From assembly GCF_030812315.1 (NCBI RefSeq), contig NZ_JAUSSM010000002.1:186001-250000 (forward strand): 64,000 bases of DNA, given 5' to 3'. This stretch comes from Arthrobacter oryzae (GTDB lineage: Bacteria > Actinomycetota > Actinomycetes > Actinomycetales > Micrococcaceae). The notes below the pieces were generated by a model, which searched no databases, was not told the origin of the DNA, and was given only the letters and a program-made list of their open reading frames with translations. Within the stretch, counting starts at the first letter, position 1. Each line of letters begins with the position of its first letter. Shown here piece after piece: positions 39,189-47,597 of the stretch. Position numbers and translations under genes: made by a program.

Positions 39189-41270
39189 CTAGGCGGTCGG
39201 CCCGGCGGCGGCCTCCCGAGGATTGGCCTTGGTGGGCAGGTAGCGGGCCCACCAGCGCAGGATTTCCTCGAACCGCTGTTTCCGGTGGTGCGGGGTGCCC
39301 GACCGGGAAAGCTCGTGGTTTTCGCCCGGGAACACGAGGAAGGCGGCGTCCACACCCTGCTGCTTCAGCGCGGTGAAGTAGCGCTGGCCCTGTTCCACCG
39401 GGCAGCGGAGGTCCTCTTCGCTGTGGATGACCAGCGAGGGCGTGCGCACGTTCCGGACGGTGGCCATGGGGCTTTGGGCGGCCATCTGCTCGGCTGAGCT
39501 GCCGGTGTACTCGCCGCCGAAGAACCAGCCGATGTCCGAGGAGCCAATAAAACTGACCGGATCCAGGAAACCCCGCTCCACGATGGCGGCCTTGAAACGG
39601 TGATCCTGGCTGATGGTCCACGCCGTGAGGTAGCCGCCGTAGGAGCCTCCCATAATCCCGAGGGCACCGCCGTCGAGCTCCTGGAACTTTGCCAGGGCGC
39701 CGTCGAGGAAGGCCAGCACGTCCTGCATGTCCACGGTGCCCATTTTCTCCTTGATGGAGCGCCCGTGGGCCTGCCCGTACCCGGCGGAACCCCGGGGGTT
39801 GCACATGAGCACCGCGTAGCCGGCAGCGGCGTAGACCTGTGCCTCGTCGAACAGTGCCGCGGTGTACTGCGAGAAGGGTCCGCCGTGGATGTTCAGCAGG
39901 ACGGGGTGCGGCCCCTTCCCGGGCGGCAGCACCAGCCAGCCGTGGACCGGATAACCGTCCGCCGAATCGAAGGTCAGCTCCTGCGGCTCGATGATCTCGG
40001 CTTGAAGCCGGAGTTGCGCGGAGTAATCCGTCAACAGCCTCAGCTGGCCGTCCTCCAGCACGGCGACGTCCCCGGCGGTGGCTGCATCTGAGAAACTGAC
40101 GACGATTGAGCCGCCTGCCGATGCGGCACCGGTGACGACGCGGTCTCCGTGAACCAGCAGCGAGTGGTTCCCCGTAGCTCCAAACTCGAGCAGCTCCACC
40201 GTGCCCTGCGCGTTGTTCAGCAACAGCACTGAATCGGGGCCGCGCAGCTCCAGGCCGGCCGCGGTGCCGGAAACGTCCATGGTTTCCACGTCGCTCAGGG
40301 CAGTGGCGGCGCCACCGTCCGCGGGCATGACGTAGAGGGCGGTGTTCCGTGCCACGAAGTCCTGGCCTGAATCGCCAAGCTCCTGGGCCGTGAAGAAGAG
40401 CCACTTCCCGTTCCTGGACTGGCGTGCCGCCCCGACCGTCTGGCGGCCGCAGTTGGCAGCCTTGACAGGTTCGGGCTCCCCGCCGGAGACGGCCACGCGG
40501 TACACGCCGGTCTCAAGGTCCAGGTCGCTGCCGTCATGAAGCGCGGCGACGAAGTACACGAATTGTCCGTCCACGCTGAACGATTCACCGCTGTGGTCCG
40601 TGGCTGCGGATGTGAGCTGCCTCGCCGATGGGAGCATGGCCTCGGCCGCCAGCGCGTCGGTGTCGGTTTCTGCCGCCGCACTGTCCGCGGCGGTCCTGAG
40701 GGCTTTTAGTGCGCGGCCCGCGGGCGCCACGTGCGGTTCGTCATCCAGTTCGGGGACATCCACGGTGTAGAGCTGGAGGGGCTTGTCGGCCGTATACCCG
40801 ACGCCGTTCATCCTGTATTGGTAGTCCGTGATGAGCCTCGCATCTTCAGCCCCGGCGGACACGCCATCCAGCGTTCCGTACCGGCCGTCGTCGGGCGTTC
40901 TGGCACCGAAGACGATGCGGTGCGAATCGGGAGACCAGGCAAAGGACGAGACTCCGAGTTTGGCGTTGGTCAGGACCTGCGGTTCGCCGCCGGCTGCCTC
41001 CACAACGTGAAGCTGCGGCTTGCCGTCAGCAGTTGCGCGGAGAAAAGCCAGCACCAGCCCGTCCGGCGAGAATGCCGGGGACGTGTCGCGGAATCCGCGG
41101 GTCAGCCGGCGTGGCAGCTTCTCGGGGTCCAGCGGCACGGTCCACAACTGGCCCACGTACGTGTCGGCATCGAAGTCAGGACGGATGACCGAGACCACCG
41201 CCCGGCTACCGTCCGGGTGGACGGCCGGGGCGGAAACGGACTTCAGCAGGGGCAGATGTTCTGGTTTCAC
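39189..41270 (-). CDS. S9 family prolyl oligopeptidase / acylaminoacyl peptidase
   Basis: 693 aa from GTG 41270 (the frame is open 21 codons further). N-terminal two-thirds: beta-propeller with DPP-like repeats such as SPDSHRIVFGAR and FSPDGLVLAFLRA. C-terminal alpha/beta-hydrolase domain: nucleophile Ser in IMGGSYGGYLTAWT, then catalytic Asp and His in the late HSEEDLRCPVEQGQ and VFPGENHELSRSG segments. HGGPFSQY supplies the oxyanion region. It is probably a cytoplasmic peptidase that cleaves short or N-blocked peptides. It has no signal peptide, which argues against secretion. Family is clear, substrate open. It stands alone and is convergent with def. Confidence 0.92.
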   Translation of the reverse strand: MKPEHLPLLKSVSAPAVHPDGSRAVVSVIRPDFDADTYVGQLWTVPLDPEKLPRRLTRGFRDTSPAFSPDGLVLAFLRATADGKPQLHVVEAAGGEPQVLTNAKLGVSSFAWSPDSHRIVFGARTPDDGRYGTLDGVSAGAEDARLITDYQYRMNGVGYTADKPLQLYTVDVPELDDEPHVAPAGRALKALRTAADSAAAETDTDALAAEAMLPSARQLTSAATDHSGESFSVDGQFVYFVAALHDGSDLDLETGVYRVAVSGGEPEPVKAANCGRQTVGAARQSRNGKWLFFTAQELGDSGQDFVARNTALYVMPADGGAATALSDVETMDVSGTAAGLELRGPDSVLLLNNAQGTVELLEFGATGNHSLLVHGDRVVTGAASAGGSIVVSFSDAATAGDVAVLEDGQLRLLTDYSAQLRLQAEIIEPQELTFDSADGYPVHGWLVLPPGKGPHPVLLNIHGGPFSQYTAALFDEAQVYAAAGYAVLMCNPRGSAGYGQAHGRSIKEKMGTVDMQDVLAFLDGALAKFQELDGGALGIMGGSYGGYLTAWTISQDHRFKAAIVERGFLDPVSFIGSSDIGWFFGGEYTGSSAEQMAAQSPMATVRNVRTPSLVIHSEEDLRCPVEQGQRYFTALKQQGVDAAFLVFPGENHELSRSGTPHHRKQRFEEILRWWARYLPTKANPREAAAGPTA

Positions 41271-41385
41271 GCTTGTGAGCCTAACGGCTCGCGCATGGCC
41301 TGTGAAATAACTCACTCCTTCCCGGGTGGCCACAGGGAACCTTCAACGGAAGGGTGGCCGCCGTGCCGGCCCTAGGATTGTCTCC

Positions 41386-42240
41386 ATGCTTCCCGACGCC
41401 CTCCGCTTACTGCTGTGCCCCGTCTGCCGGAACGGCCTGATGCCGGGCGGCGACCACCGGCTGGCTTGTCCCAGCGGCCACAGCTTTGACGCCGCCCGGC
41501 AGGGCTACTTCAATTTCCTGGTGGGCAAGGGAACCGTCTTCGAAGCCGATACCGCGGCCATGGTGGCTGCCCGCTTCGATTTCCTTTCCCGGGGGCACTA
41601 CCAGCCCCTGGCCGACACAGTCGCCGAACTGGCAACGCCCGCACTCGTGGGGCCGGAGGCCGCGGTACTCGACGCCGGAACGGGAACCGGACACTACCTG
41701 AAGAGGCTTCTGGCAGCCGCTCCTGCGTCCGCCATCGGACTGGACATTTCCAAGTTCGCGCTGCGCCGAGCGGCCCGGATGAACCCCGACGCCGTCAACC
41801 TGGTCAGCGACGTCTGGCAGCCGCTTCCCGTCAAGGACGACGCCGTCGACGTCGTCACGGTGGTCTTCGCGCCAAGGAATGCAGCGGAGTTCGCCAGGGT
41901 ACTCCGTCCCGCAGGGCGGCTGGTAGTAGTGACCCCGCGCTCGGGGCACCTTGCGGAGGTGGCGGGGAAGACCGGCATGCTCGGCATCGAGCCTGCCAAG
42001 GAGGAGCGTCTGGCCGCTTCCCTCGACGCGCACTTCGAGCAACACTCAGTCCGGGAACTGGACCTGGCGCTTGGGCTTGAGCCCGCCGACGTCGGCAACC
42101 TGGCCCTGATGGGGCCCGCAGGCCACCACTTGGACCGTTCCGCGCTGGAGGCCATCATCGCCGGACTGCCGCCGGTCACGAAGGTCTCGGCGCGGTTCCG
42201 AATCAGCGTGTTTGAACCCCGGAAGCAGCCGTCCGCATAA
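41386..42240 (+). CDS. RlmA/TlrB-type 23S rRNA (guanine-N1) methyltransferase
   Basis: 284 aa from ATG 41386. The N-terminus has the zinc site LLLCPVCRNGLMPG... ACPSGHSFDAARQGYFNFL (Cys, Cys, Cys, His), diagnostic for RlmA-type enzymes. The methyltransferase core follows: VLDAGTGTGHYLKRLL (SAM motif I), AIGLDISKFALRRAAR and VTVVFAPRNAAEFARVL. RlmA enzymes methylate G745 or G748 of 23S rRNA; the TlrB/RlmAII type of Gram-positives confers tylosin-type macrolide tolerance. Which of the two positions is modified cannot be decided here. It is divergent from the S9 peptidase. Confidence 0.88.
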   Translation: MLPDALRLLLCPVCRNGLMPGGDHRLACPSGHSFDAARQGYFNFLVGKGTVFEADTAAMVAARFDFLSRGHYQPLADTVAELATPALVGPEAAVLDAGTGTGHYLKRLLAAAPASAIGLDISKFALRRAARMNPDAVNLVSDVWQPLPVKDDAVDVVTVVFAPRNAAEFARVLRPAGRLVVVTPRSGHLAEVAGKTGMLGIEPAKEERLAASLDAHFEQHSVRELDLALGLEPADVGNLALMGPAGHHLDRSALEAIIAGLPPVTKVSARFRISVFEPRKQPSA

Positions 42241-42362
42241 CGACTTGGCTACTTTCGGAACGTGCCTGACAGCCCCCTCCTACGTCCCGCAGCTTCGGTC
42301 TAGGATGGAAGGACAGTTACTGAGGGCCTGCTGCCGCAGCTCCGGGGACGAAGGGGGAACGC

Positions 42363-42824
42363 ATGTTTGAATGGCTTGGCGAGAACTGGTGGGCATTGTG
42401 GCTCACCGTATTCCTGGCGTTTGCAGTGGTGGAGATGCTGACGCTGGACCTCTTTTTCATCATGCTCGGAGGCGGGGCGCTGGCTGGGTTGCTGGCTGAT
42501 TTCGCCGGCGCCGATTTTTGGCTGCAGATCGTGGTCTTCTGTGTGGTTTCCCTCCTGATGGTTGTCTTCGTCCGACCCGTTGCGCTGAAGCACCTGAAGA
42601 AGGGCCCCGCGGAACAGCGGACCAACATCGACCGCCTGATCGGCGAATCCGCACTTGTCATGGAGACCGTCAGCACATCCTCCGGCCTGGTCAAGATCGG
42701 CGGTGACGTCTGGAGCGCCCGCTCGGAGCAGGGAGTGCTGAACGCCGGACAGCGCGTGGTGGTTTCGGCCATCGAAGGGGCAACCGCCGTCGTGGCGCCA
42801 CAGCCCGAAACAGCCGTCCAGTAG
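42363..42824 (+). CDS. NfeD-family membrane protein
   Basis: 153 aa with a good gaaggggga site before the ATG. An amphipathic N-terminal helix (MFEWLGENWWALWLTVFLAFAVVEML) is followed by two more membrane segments and then an OB-fold-like C-terminal domain (SALVMETVSTSSGLVKIGGDVWSAR... QRVVVSAIEG), the standard short NfeD form. NfeD proteins are usually encoded next to a flotillin/stomatin-like SPFH protein and are thought to act with it in the membrane. That partner gene lies 105 bases downstream. Confidence 0.9.
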   Translation: MFEWLGENWWALWLTVFLAFAVVEMLTLDLFFIMLGGGALAGLLADFAGADFWLQIVVFCVVSLLMVVFVRPVALKHLKKGPAEQRTNIDRLIGESALVMETVSTSSGLVKIGGDVWSARSEQGVLNAGQRVVVSAIEGATAVVAPQPETAVQ

Positions 42825-42929
42825 GTCTGGTAACAGGAAATTTTCCGGCAGCCGCCACCGGCGCCGGGCTCGCGGCGGGACACCGGCGCAAAACATAGCA
42901 AGACCACATAACTGGGGAATAGGTGATGT

Positions 42930-43892
42930 ATGGATATCGCAGTCGCAATAGTGCTGCTGGTTCTCGTTGCGTTCGTAATAATCGTGCTGGTGCGCTCGGT
43001 GCGGATTGTGCCGCAGGCCCGTGCCGGCGTCGTGGAGCGGCTCGGGAAGTACCAGCGGACGCTGTTGCCCGGCCTCACCATCCTGATCCCGTTCGTTGAC
43101 CGGCTCCTGCCGCTCCTGGACCTTCGCGAACAGGTGGTCTCATTCCCGCCGCAGCCCGTCATCACCGAGGACAACCTCGTCGTCTCGATCGACACGGTGG
43201 TCTACTTCCAGGTCACGGACGCGAGGGCAGCCACCTACGAGATTGCCAACTACATCCAGGCAGTCGAACAGCTCACCACCACCACGCTCCGAAACGTCGT
43301 CGGCGGGCTGAACCTCGAAGAGGCACTGACCTCGCGCGACCAGATCAACGGCCAGCTCCGCGGTGTCCTGGACGAAGCAACGGGCCGCTGGGGCATCCGC
43401 GTCTCCCGAGTGGAACTGAAGGCCATCGATCCGCCCCACTCCATCCAGGACTCGATGGAGAAGCAGATGCGGGCAGAGCGCGACCGTCGCGCGGCCATCC
43501 TCACCGCCGAGGGCACCAAGCAGTCGGCCATCCTCACCGCGGAAGGACAGCGTCAGTCCTCGATCCTCAAAGCCGAAGGTGATGCCAAGGCAGCCATTCT
43601 CCGCGCTGACGGTGAAGCACAGGCAATCCAGAAGGTGTTCGACGCAATCCACAAGGGCAACCCGGACCAGAAACTCCTGGCGTACCAGTACCTGCAGACA
43701 CTCCCCAAGCTGGCGGAAGGCTCCTCAAACAAGCTCTGGATCATTCCGAGCGAGGTCGGCGAGGCCCTGAAGGGCATCGGCAACGCCCTCGGCGGAACCA
43801 ACCCGGATCCCCGCACGGGTGGTCTGTTCGACACCGACAAGGACTCCAAGCCGGAGGACGCCCGGCCGAACGACTCGAAGCAGCCGCTGTAG
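42930..43892 (+). CDS. SPFH/band-7 protein (stomatin-like, QmcA type)
   Basis: 320 aa. One N-terminal membrane helix (IAVAIVLLVLVAFVIIVLVRSV) leads into the SPFH domain (RIVPQARAGVVERLGKYQRTL, REQVVSFPPQPVITEDN, YFQVTDARAATYEIANYIQAVEQL). A coiled coil then carries repeated A-E-G-x-x-x-A-I-L-x-A-E-G units (ILTAEGTKQSAILTAEGQRQ), typical of prohibitin/stomatin oligomers. These proteins form large membrane rings and organise membrane complexes, including FtsH-type proteases in other bacteria. The C-terminal 40 residues are polar. It partners with the NfeD gene upstream and is followed by a strong terminator. Confidence 0.93.
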   Translation: MDIAVAIVLLVLVAFVIIVLVRSVRIVPQARAGVVERLGKYQRTLLPGLTILIPFVDRLLPLLDLREQVVSFPPQPVITEDNLVVSIDTVVYFQVTDARAATYEIANYIQAVEQLTTTTLRNVVGGLNLEEALTSRDQINGQLRGVLDEATGRWGIRVSRVELKAIDPPHSIQDSMEKQMRAERDRRAAILTAEGTKQSAILTAEGQRQSSILKAEGDAKAAILRADGEAQAIQKVFDAIHKGNPDQKLLAYQYLQTLPKLAEGSSNKLWIIPSEVGEALKGIGNALGGTNPDPRTGGLFDTDKDSKPEDARPNDSKQPL

Positions 43893-43913
43893 GTTTGCCC
43901 CTCTGGGCGACAG

Positions 43914-43956
43914 GCAGGGGAGGTATCCGCTTTGCGGATGCCTCCCCTGCTTTTTT
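43914..43956 (+). terminator. Rho-independent terminator after the SPFH gene
   Basis: A 17-bp stem (43914-43930 with 43934-43950, one G-T pair), a 3-base loop TTT and a run of six T at 43951-43956. It lies 22 bases after the stop codon. Classical form. Confidence 0.93.
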
Positions 43957-43973
43957 GCGGTTTAGCCTCCGGC

Positions 43974-44003
43974 TTTACGTGCCGGGAAACTAGCCGGTAT
44001 AAT
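43974..44003 (+). promoter_or_regulatory. Promoter of rbpA
   Basis: -35 TTTACG (43974-43979) and a consensus -10 TATAAT (43998-44003) are spaced by 18 bases. The -10 overlaps one arm of a 9-bp inverted repeat (AGCCGGTAT 43992-44000 and ATACCGGCT 44026-44034). The leader to the rbpA ATG is about 150 bases, long enough for regulation, but I see no riboswitch class that I can name. Confidence 0.65.
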
Positions 44004-44159
44004 AGGATATTTGTCCGGCTGGTTCATACCGGCTGGAACATTAAGCCTTGGCAAAGCGTTGCATCTATTGATGCGGTGCAGTGCAATCAGTAGTCCGTGG
44101 CGTGAGCTGCCCCGGCTAGCGCGGAGCCTGACTCCGCGAACCGACCAAAGGGAGAAATC

Positions 44160-44507
44160 ATGAGCGATCGCAGCCTCCGGGGCATGCGTCTTGGCGCACA
44201 GAGCATGGAGACCGAATCCGGCGTTGAGCCGGCTCCACGCCAGCGGGTTGAGTACCGTTGCGAGGACGGCGAGCAGGTCTTCGTTACCTTCTCCTCCGAA
44301 GCCGAGATTCCCCCTGTGTGGGTTTCGAAGACCGGCAAGGAAGCCTTGCTTGTTGACGGCGAACGCCCCATCAACAGCAACGAGAAAGCAGTGCGCACGC
44401 ACTGGGACATGCTCCTGGAACGCCGCTCACTGCCTGAGCTCGAACAGATCCTCGAAGACCGTCTGACCATCCTGCGCGAACGGCGCGGCGAACGGCGCTC
44501 GGCTTAG
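44160..44507 (+). CDS. rbpA: RNA polymerase-binding protein RbpA
   Basis: 115 aa, ribosome site ggga 7 bases upstream. RbpA is an actinobacterial factor that binds the primary sigma factor and polymerase and stabilises the open promoter complex. Features in order: N-terminal tail (SDRSLRGMRLGAQSMETE), core beta domain (VEYRCEDGEQVFVTFSSEAEIPPVW), basic linker (SKTGKEALLV) and C-terminal sigma-interaction helix (AVRTHWDMLLERRSLPELEQIL). Length fits the family. The core usually carries several Cys in Streptomyces; only one is present here, so the zinc site seems absent. Monocistronic between two strong terminators. Confidence 0.95.
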   Translation: MSDRSLRGMRLGAQSMETESGVEPAPRQRVEYRCEDGEQVFVTFSSEAEIPPVWVSKTGKEALLVDGERPINSNEKAVRTHWDMLLERRSLPELEQILEDRLTILRERRGERRSA

Positions 44508-44561
44508 TCCGGAACGCGCCGGCGGCACGTTCCGGCCTGAAGGCCTCGTGCAAGTCCGACA

Positions 44562-44614
44562 TGCAAAGGCCGGGCCCGTAACCTCGATTCGAGGTTACGG
44601 GCCCGGCCTTTGCA
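44562..44614. terminator. Very long perfect hairpin, bidirectional terminator
   Basis: 26 bases (44562-44587) pair without mismatch with 44589-44614; the fold leaves a tiny loop around GATTC. It separates rbpA (+) from the convergent glycosyltransferase gene (-). AAAGG/CCTTT near the ends gives short T-tracts on both sides. The stem is unusually long for a terminator. Confidence 0.8.
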
Positions 44615-44678
44615 GTCTCCGGCGACGGGCGCCTGTGCGCAGTGTGGGTGAGCGACGCCGCTCACCGGCCCCGCTTTC

Positions 44679-45419
44679 CTAGGACGCGGCTGAGCCCCGG
44701 CCCGTGAGCTTGTTCCAGCGGGCCGTGAGTCCCCACTTGGTCACATTGATCATGGCTTCGACGACGATGTTGCCGCTCATTTTGGAGGCGCCGAGTTCGC
44801 GCTCCACGAAGGTGATGGGGCGTTCCACAATCTTCAGGCCCATTTTGGCCACGCGCCAGGCGAGGTCCACCTGGAATCCGTAGCCCACGGAGTCCACCTG
44901 GTCGAGGTTGATCTTCTCCAGGGTGGTGCGGCGGAAGGCCCGGTAGCCGCCGGTGACGTCCTTGATCGGTACGCCCAGCATGATCCGGGCGTAGGTGCTT
45001 CCGATCCGTGAGATTGCCTGCCGGTACAAAGGCCAGTTGACCACGCTGCCGCCGGGAACCCAGCGGGAACCCATGGCGAGGTCTGCGCCCTCTTCAACGG
45101 CATCCAGGAGCTGCTGCAGCTGCTCGGGCTTGTGTGAACCGTCGGCATCCATTTCCACCAGGACGTCGTATCCGGCTTCCAGGCCCCACTTGAATCCGGC
45201 GATGTAGGCGGCTCCCAGTCCGGCCTTGCCTTCGCGGTGGAGTACGTGGACCTGGCTGTCCTGCGCAGCGATGCCGTCCGCCAGCTGTCCGGTGCCGTCC
45301 GGGCTGTTGTCGTCCACCACCAGCACATCGGAAGCCGGGACGGCTGCACGCAGGCGCGCGAGTGTCTTGGGCAACGATTCGAGCTCGTTGTAGGTGGGGA
45401 TGATGGTGAGGACACGCAC
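44679..45419 (-). CDS. Polyprenol monophosphomannose synthase-like GT2 glycosyltransferase
   Basis: 246 aa from GTG 45419, with gaaaggg upstream. The GT-A fold is visible: [38 protein letters not shown], and the metal motif in [15 protein letters not shown] (D-x-D). Further on, [16 protein letters not shown] and [17 protein letters not shown] are typical of dolichol/polyprenol-phosphate mannose synthases. The enzyme transfers mannose from GDP-mannose to polyprenyl phosphate at the membrane; the product feeds lipoglycan synthesis and protein O-mannosylation. In mycobacteria the same domain is fused or paired with an Lnt-like acyltransferase domain; here it is alone. Confidence 0.92.
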   Translation of the reverse strand: MRVLTIIPTYNELESLPKTLARLRAAVPASDVLVVDDNSPDGTGQLADGIAAQDSQVHVLHREGKAGLGAAYIAGFKWGLEAGYDVLVEMDADGSHKPEQLQQLLDAVEEGADLAMGSRWVPGGSVVNWPLYRQAISRIGSTYARIMLGVPIKDVTGGYRAFRRTTLEKINLDQVDSVGYGFQVDLAWRVAKMGLKIVERPITFVERELGASKMSGNIVVEAMINVTKWGLTARWNKLTGRGSAAS

Positions 45420-45840
45420 AGCGAGGCCCTTTCCTTGATGGGAGCGGTCAACGCGCCAGGAAGCTGAGCATAAGTGCCGGCTTTAAGGCGCAAGTCACCA
45501 TTATAGGGAGTTCGGACCGTCCGGGCGCGTCACACGGGCCGTCCGCGGGCAGGTCCACGCGCCTCGGGCCAGTTTCAGCCGGATGCGATGTGCACCGGCG
45601 GAACTGTTTTCTGCTGCGAAGTGGACCTGCCCCTGGGACTGCCACGGTCTGGCCCGCCAGCAGGGCCGGGCTGGGACTCCTGCTGGAGGGTGACGTAGCC
45701 AGACGGAGTCCCTGTGTATGTGGATTCCGTCCGTTGCCACAATGCTACGGACAGCCTCAACCGTGTCAACCCGCGTTTGACGTGCGGTTTTAGCCATTAC
45801 CGCAGGTCAGGAGCATACGGCGCGCCGGTGGTTTTATGGT
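45420..45840. other. Gene-free interval of about 420 bases
   Basis: No frame in this stretch shows a ribosome site together with protein-like sequence. It is as GC-rich as the coding regions. A minus-strand piece (YVTLQQESQPGPAGGPD) may be an eroded gene, but I cannot support it. It separates the divergently placed upstream ends of no gene: the mannosyltransferase start and the amidohydrolase 3' end face it. Confidence 0.4.
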
Positions 45841-47511
45841 CTATGACCGCAGGGAGCCGTTTGTGAACAGCTCCTGGCCGTCGCGTACAGTCTGCAGGCA
45901 CACAGGATCGCTTCCGGTGTCCAGCGCCGGGAGCAGGGGCGTGCGGGCCCGGGGATCCGTGCTCCAGGACTGCACCCGTCCGTCGGCAACCTGCACCATG
46001 AGTTCCTCCACCTCCCAGACCGCGAAGCTGGCGGGTGCGCCCGGGACCAGCTGGCCCGCCATCGGGTTGCTGTATTTGGCTGCCCGCCAACCGGCCCTCG
46101 TGTGGCCCAGGAACGCGGCACGCGCCGAGATGCGCTGGTCCGGGTTGCTGTGCTCGAGGCAGGCACGCACGCTTGCCCATGGGCTCAGCGGTGTGACGGG
46201 GCTGTCGCTGCCAAAGCAAATGGGGACGCCGGCGGCGTAGAAGGAAGCGAAGGCGTTCATTGCCCGCTCCCGGTGCCCCAGCCGCTCCTGGTAGAGGCGC
46301 CCCGGCCCGCCCCAGGCGGCGTCGAATCCCGGCTGCACACTGACTGTCACAGAGTACTTCGCCAGCCGGCCGATTGCGTCGGCATCGGCCAATTCAACAT
46401 GCTCGAACCGGTGGCCGGCTGCCCGAACCCGCTGCTCCCCCACTTCCGCCGCTGCCAGGTCCAGCGCATCCAGCGCGGCGTCGAGGCCGGCGTCGCCGAT
46501 GACGTGGAACCCGGCCTGGATCCCCAGCAGTGAACACGCCGCCAAATGGGCTGCCGCTTCGTCAACGGACAGGTAAAGGCTGCCGCGCTCCCCCGGGGCG
46601 TCGCTGTAATCGTCCCTCAGGGCGGCGGTGCGGGAGCCTACGGATCCGTCAATGTTCAGGTCGCCGGCAAGGCCGCGCACGCTGACTCCCAGGCCATCGA
46701 GGATGCCCCGTGCATCCTCCGCGGAGCCGGCCAGCTGGCCCCAGTACGGAAGGACCTCAGGCACGATGTCCCCCGAAGAGTCCTGGCTGTTCCAGCCTGC
46801 TGCGATCCGCAGGTCTGCAGTGCTGCCGATATGCGGTGCTGCCATTTCCGCCACGGCCACGTATCCGTTTGCGGCCGCTTCGGCCAGGGCGCGGCCCTGG
46901 CAGTTTCGCAGCACGCTGTCCGGCAGCTGCCTCGCCGCAAGCCGTGCCGACGTGTGTGCATGGCGTTTGACCTGACTGCCGGAAGAGAAGCCGTCCTGGC
47001 CCGCCAAGGCGGCCGCATCGGCCAGGGAGGTCGATACGAGGGCGGAGTGGGCGTCCACGCGCGAAAGGTACACCCGCCGGCCGCCCGCTGCACGTTCCAG
47101 TTCCTCACGGCTGGGCAGGGCCTGGTCATCCCAGCCGCTCTCGTCCCAGCCATGGCCCAGGACGGTGGCATCAGCGGGCGAACCCGCTACGGAGGCGGCT
47201 ACGGCGTCCAGGATTCCGGCCGCTGAACGCACGCCGCCCAGCTGCAGCGAGTCCAAGGCGATGCCCGTTTCGGTCAGGTGAACATGCGAATCAACAAAAC
47301 CCGGGGCCAGCAGGGCGCCGTGCAGGTCAATGACGTCCATGGATGCATCGGCGATTGACGTTGCCGCCTGCTCTGAACCGACCCAGGCCACGGTATCCCC
47401 GTCCACCAGCATGGCGGTGGCAAAAGGGTCGGCAGCGGTATAGACGGAACCGTTGCGGTACAGCGTCACTTTGCGTTCTCCGGCCGGCAGGTCCGCCCGT
47501 GCGTCAGTCAT
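45841..47511 (-). CDS. Amidohydrolase, YtcJ-like (amidohydrolase 3 family)
   Basis: 556 aa from ATG 47511. An open frame continues upstream but is not protein-like. The composite TIM-barrel/beta-sandwich metal hydrolase carries the metal site in LLAPGFVDSHVHLTETG (H-x-H), later GFHVIGDAGLDAALDAL, HRFEHVELADADAI and CFGSDSPVTPLSPWASV with the final Asp. Most YtcJ-like proteins hydrolyse amide bonds in formamide or cyclic compounds; none can be assigned here. The 3' portion (ISARAAFLGHTRAGWRAA) and the beta-sandwich tail are complete. It lies just downstream of the helicase gene in the same direction. Confidence 0.88.
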   Translation of the reverse strand: MTDARADLPAGERKVTLYRNGSVYTAADPFATAMLVDGDTVAWVGSEQAATSIADASMDVIDLHGALLAPGFVDSHVHLTETGIALDSLQLGGVRSAAGILDAVAASVAGSPADATVLGHGWDESGWDDQALPSREELERAAGGRRVYLSRVDAHSALVSTSLADAAALAGQDGFSSGSQVKRHAHTSARLAARQLPDSVLRNCQGRALAEAAANGYVAVAEMAAPHIGSTADLRIAAGWNSQDSSGDIVPEVLPYWGQLAGSAEDARGILDGLGVSVRGLAGDLNIDGSVGSRTAALRDDYSDAPGERGSLYLSVDEAAAHLAACSLLGIQAGFHVIGDAGLDAALDALDLAAAEVGEQRVRAAGHRFEHVELADADAIGRLAKYSVTVSVQPGFDAAWGGPGRLYQERLGHRERAMNAFASFYAAGVPICFGSDSPVTPLSPWASVRACLEHSNPDQRISARAAFLGHTRAGWRAAKYSNPMAGQLVPGAPASFAVWEVEELMVQVADGRVQSWSTDPRARTPLLPALDTGSDPVCLQTVRDGQELFTNGSLRS

Positions 47512-47597
47512 GTTGTGTGGTGCTCCTAAGCAGCCTTGAAGGTTAAGGATGGTGTGCTTGTGCAGTGGTGTGCTCTGCAGGCGGGACCGGCGTGCGG

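Noticed and set aside
43892..44160. Riboswitch in the rbpA leader
   Set aside because: The dyad and direct repeats do not match a class that I can name; reported only as a promoter with an inverted repeat.
45501..45797. 98-codon minus-strand frame in the gap before the amidohydrolase
   Set aside because: No ribosome site, no domain, and composition changes along the frame. Not supported as a gene.
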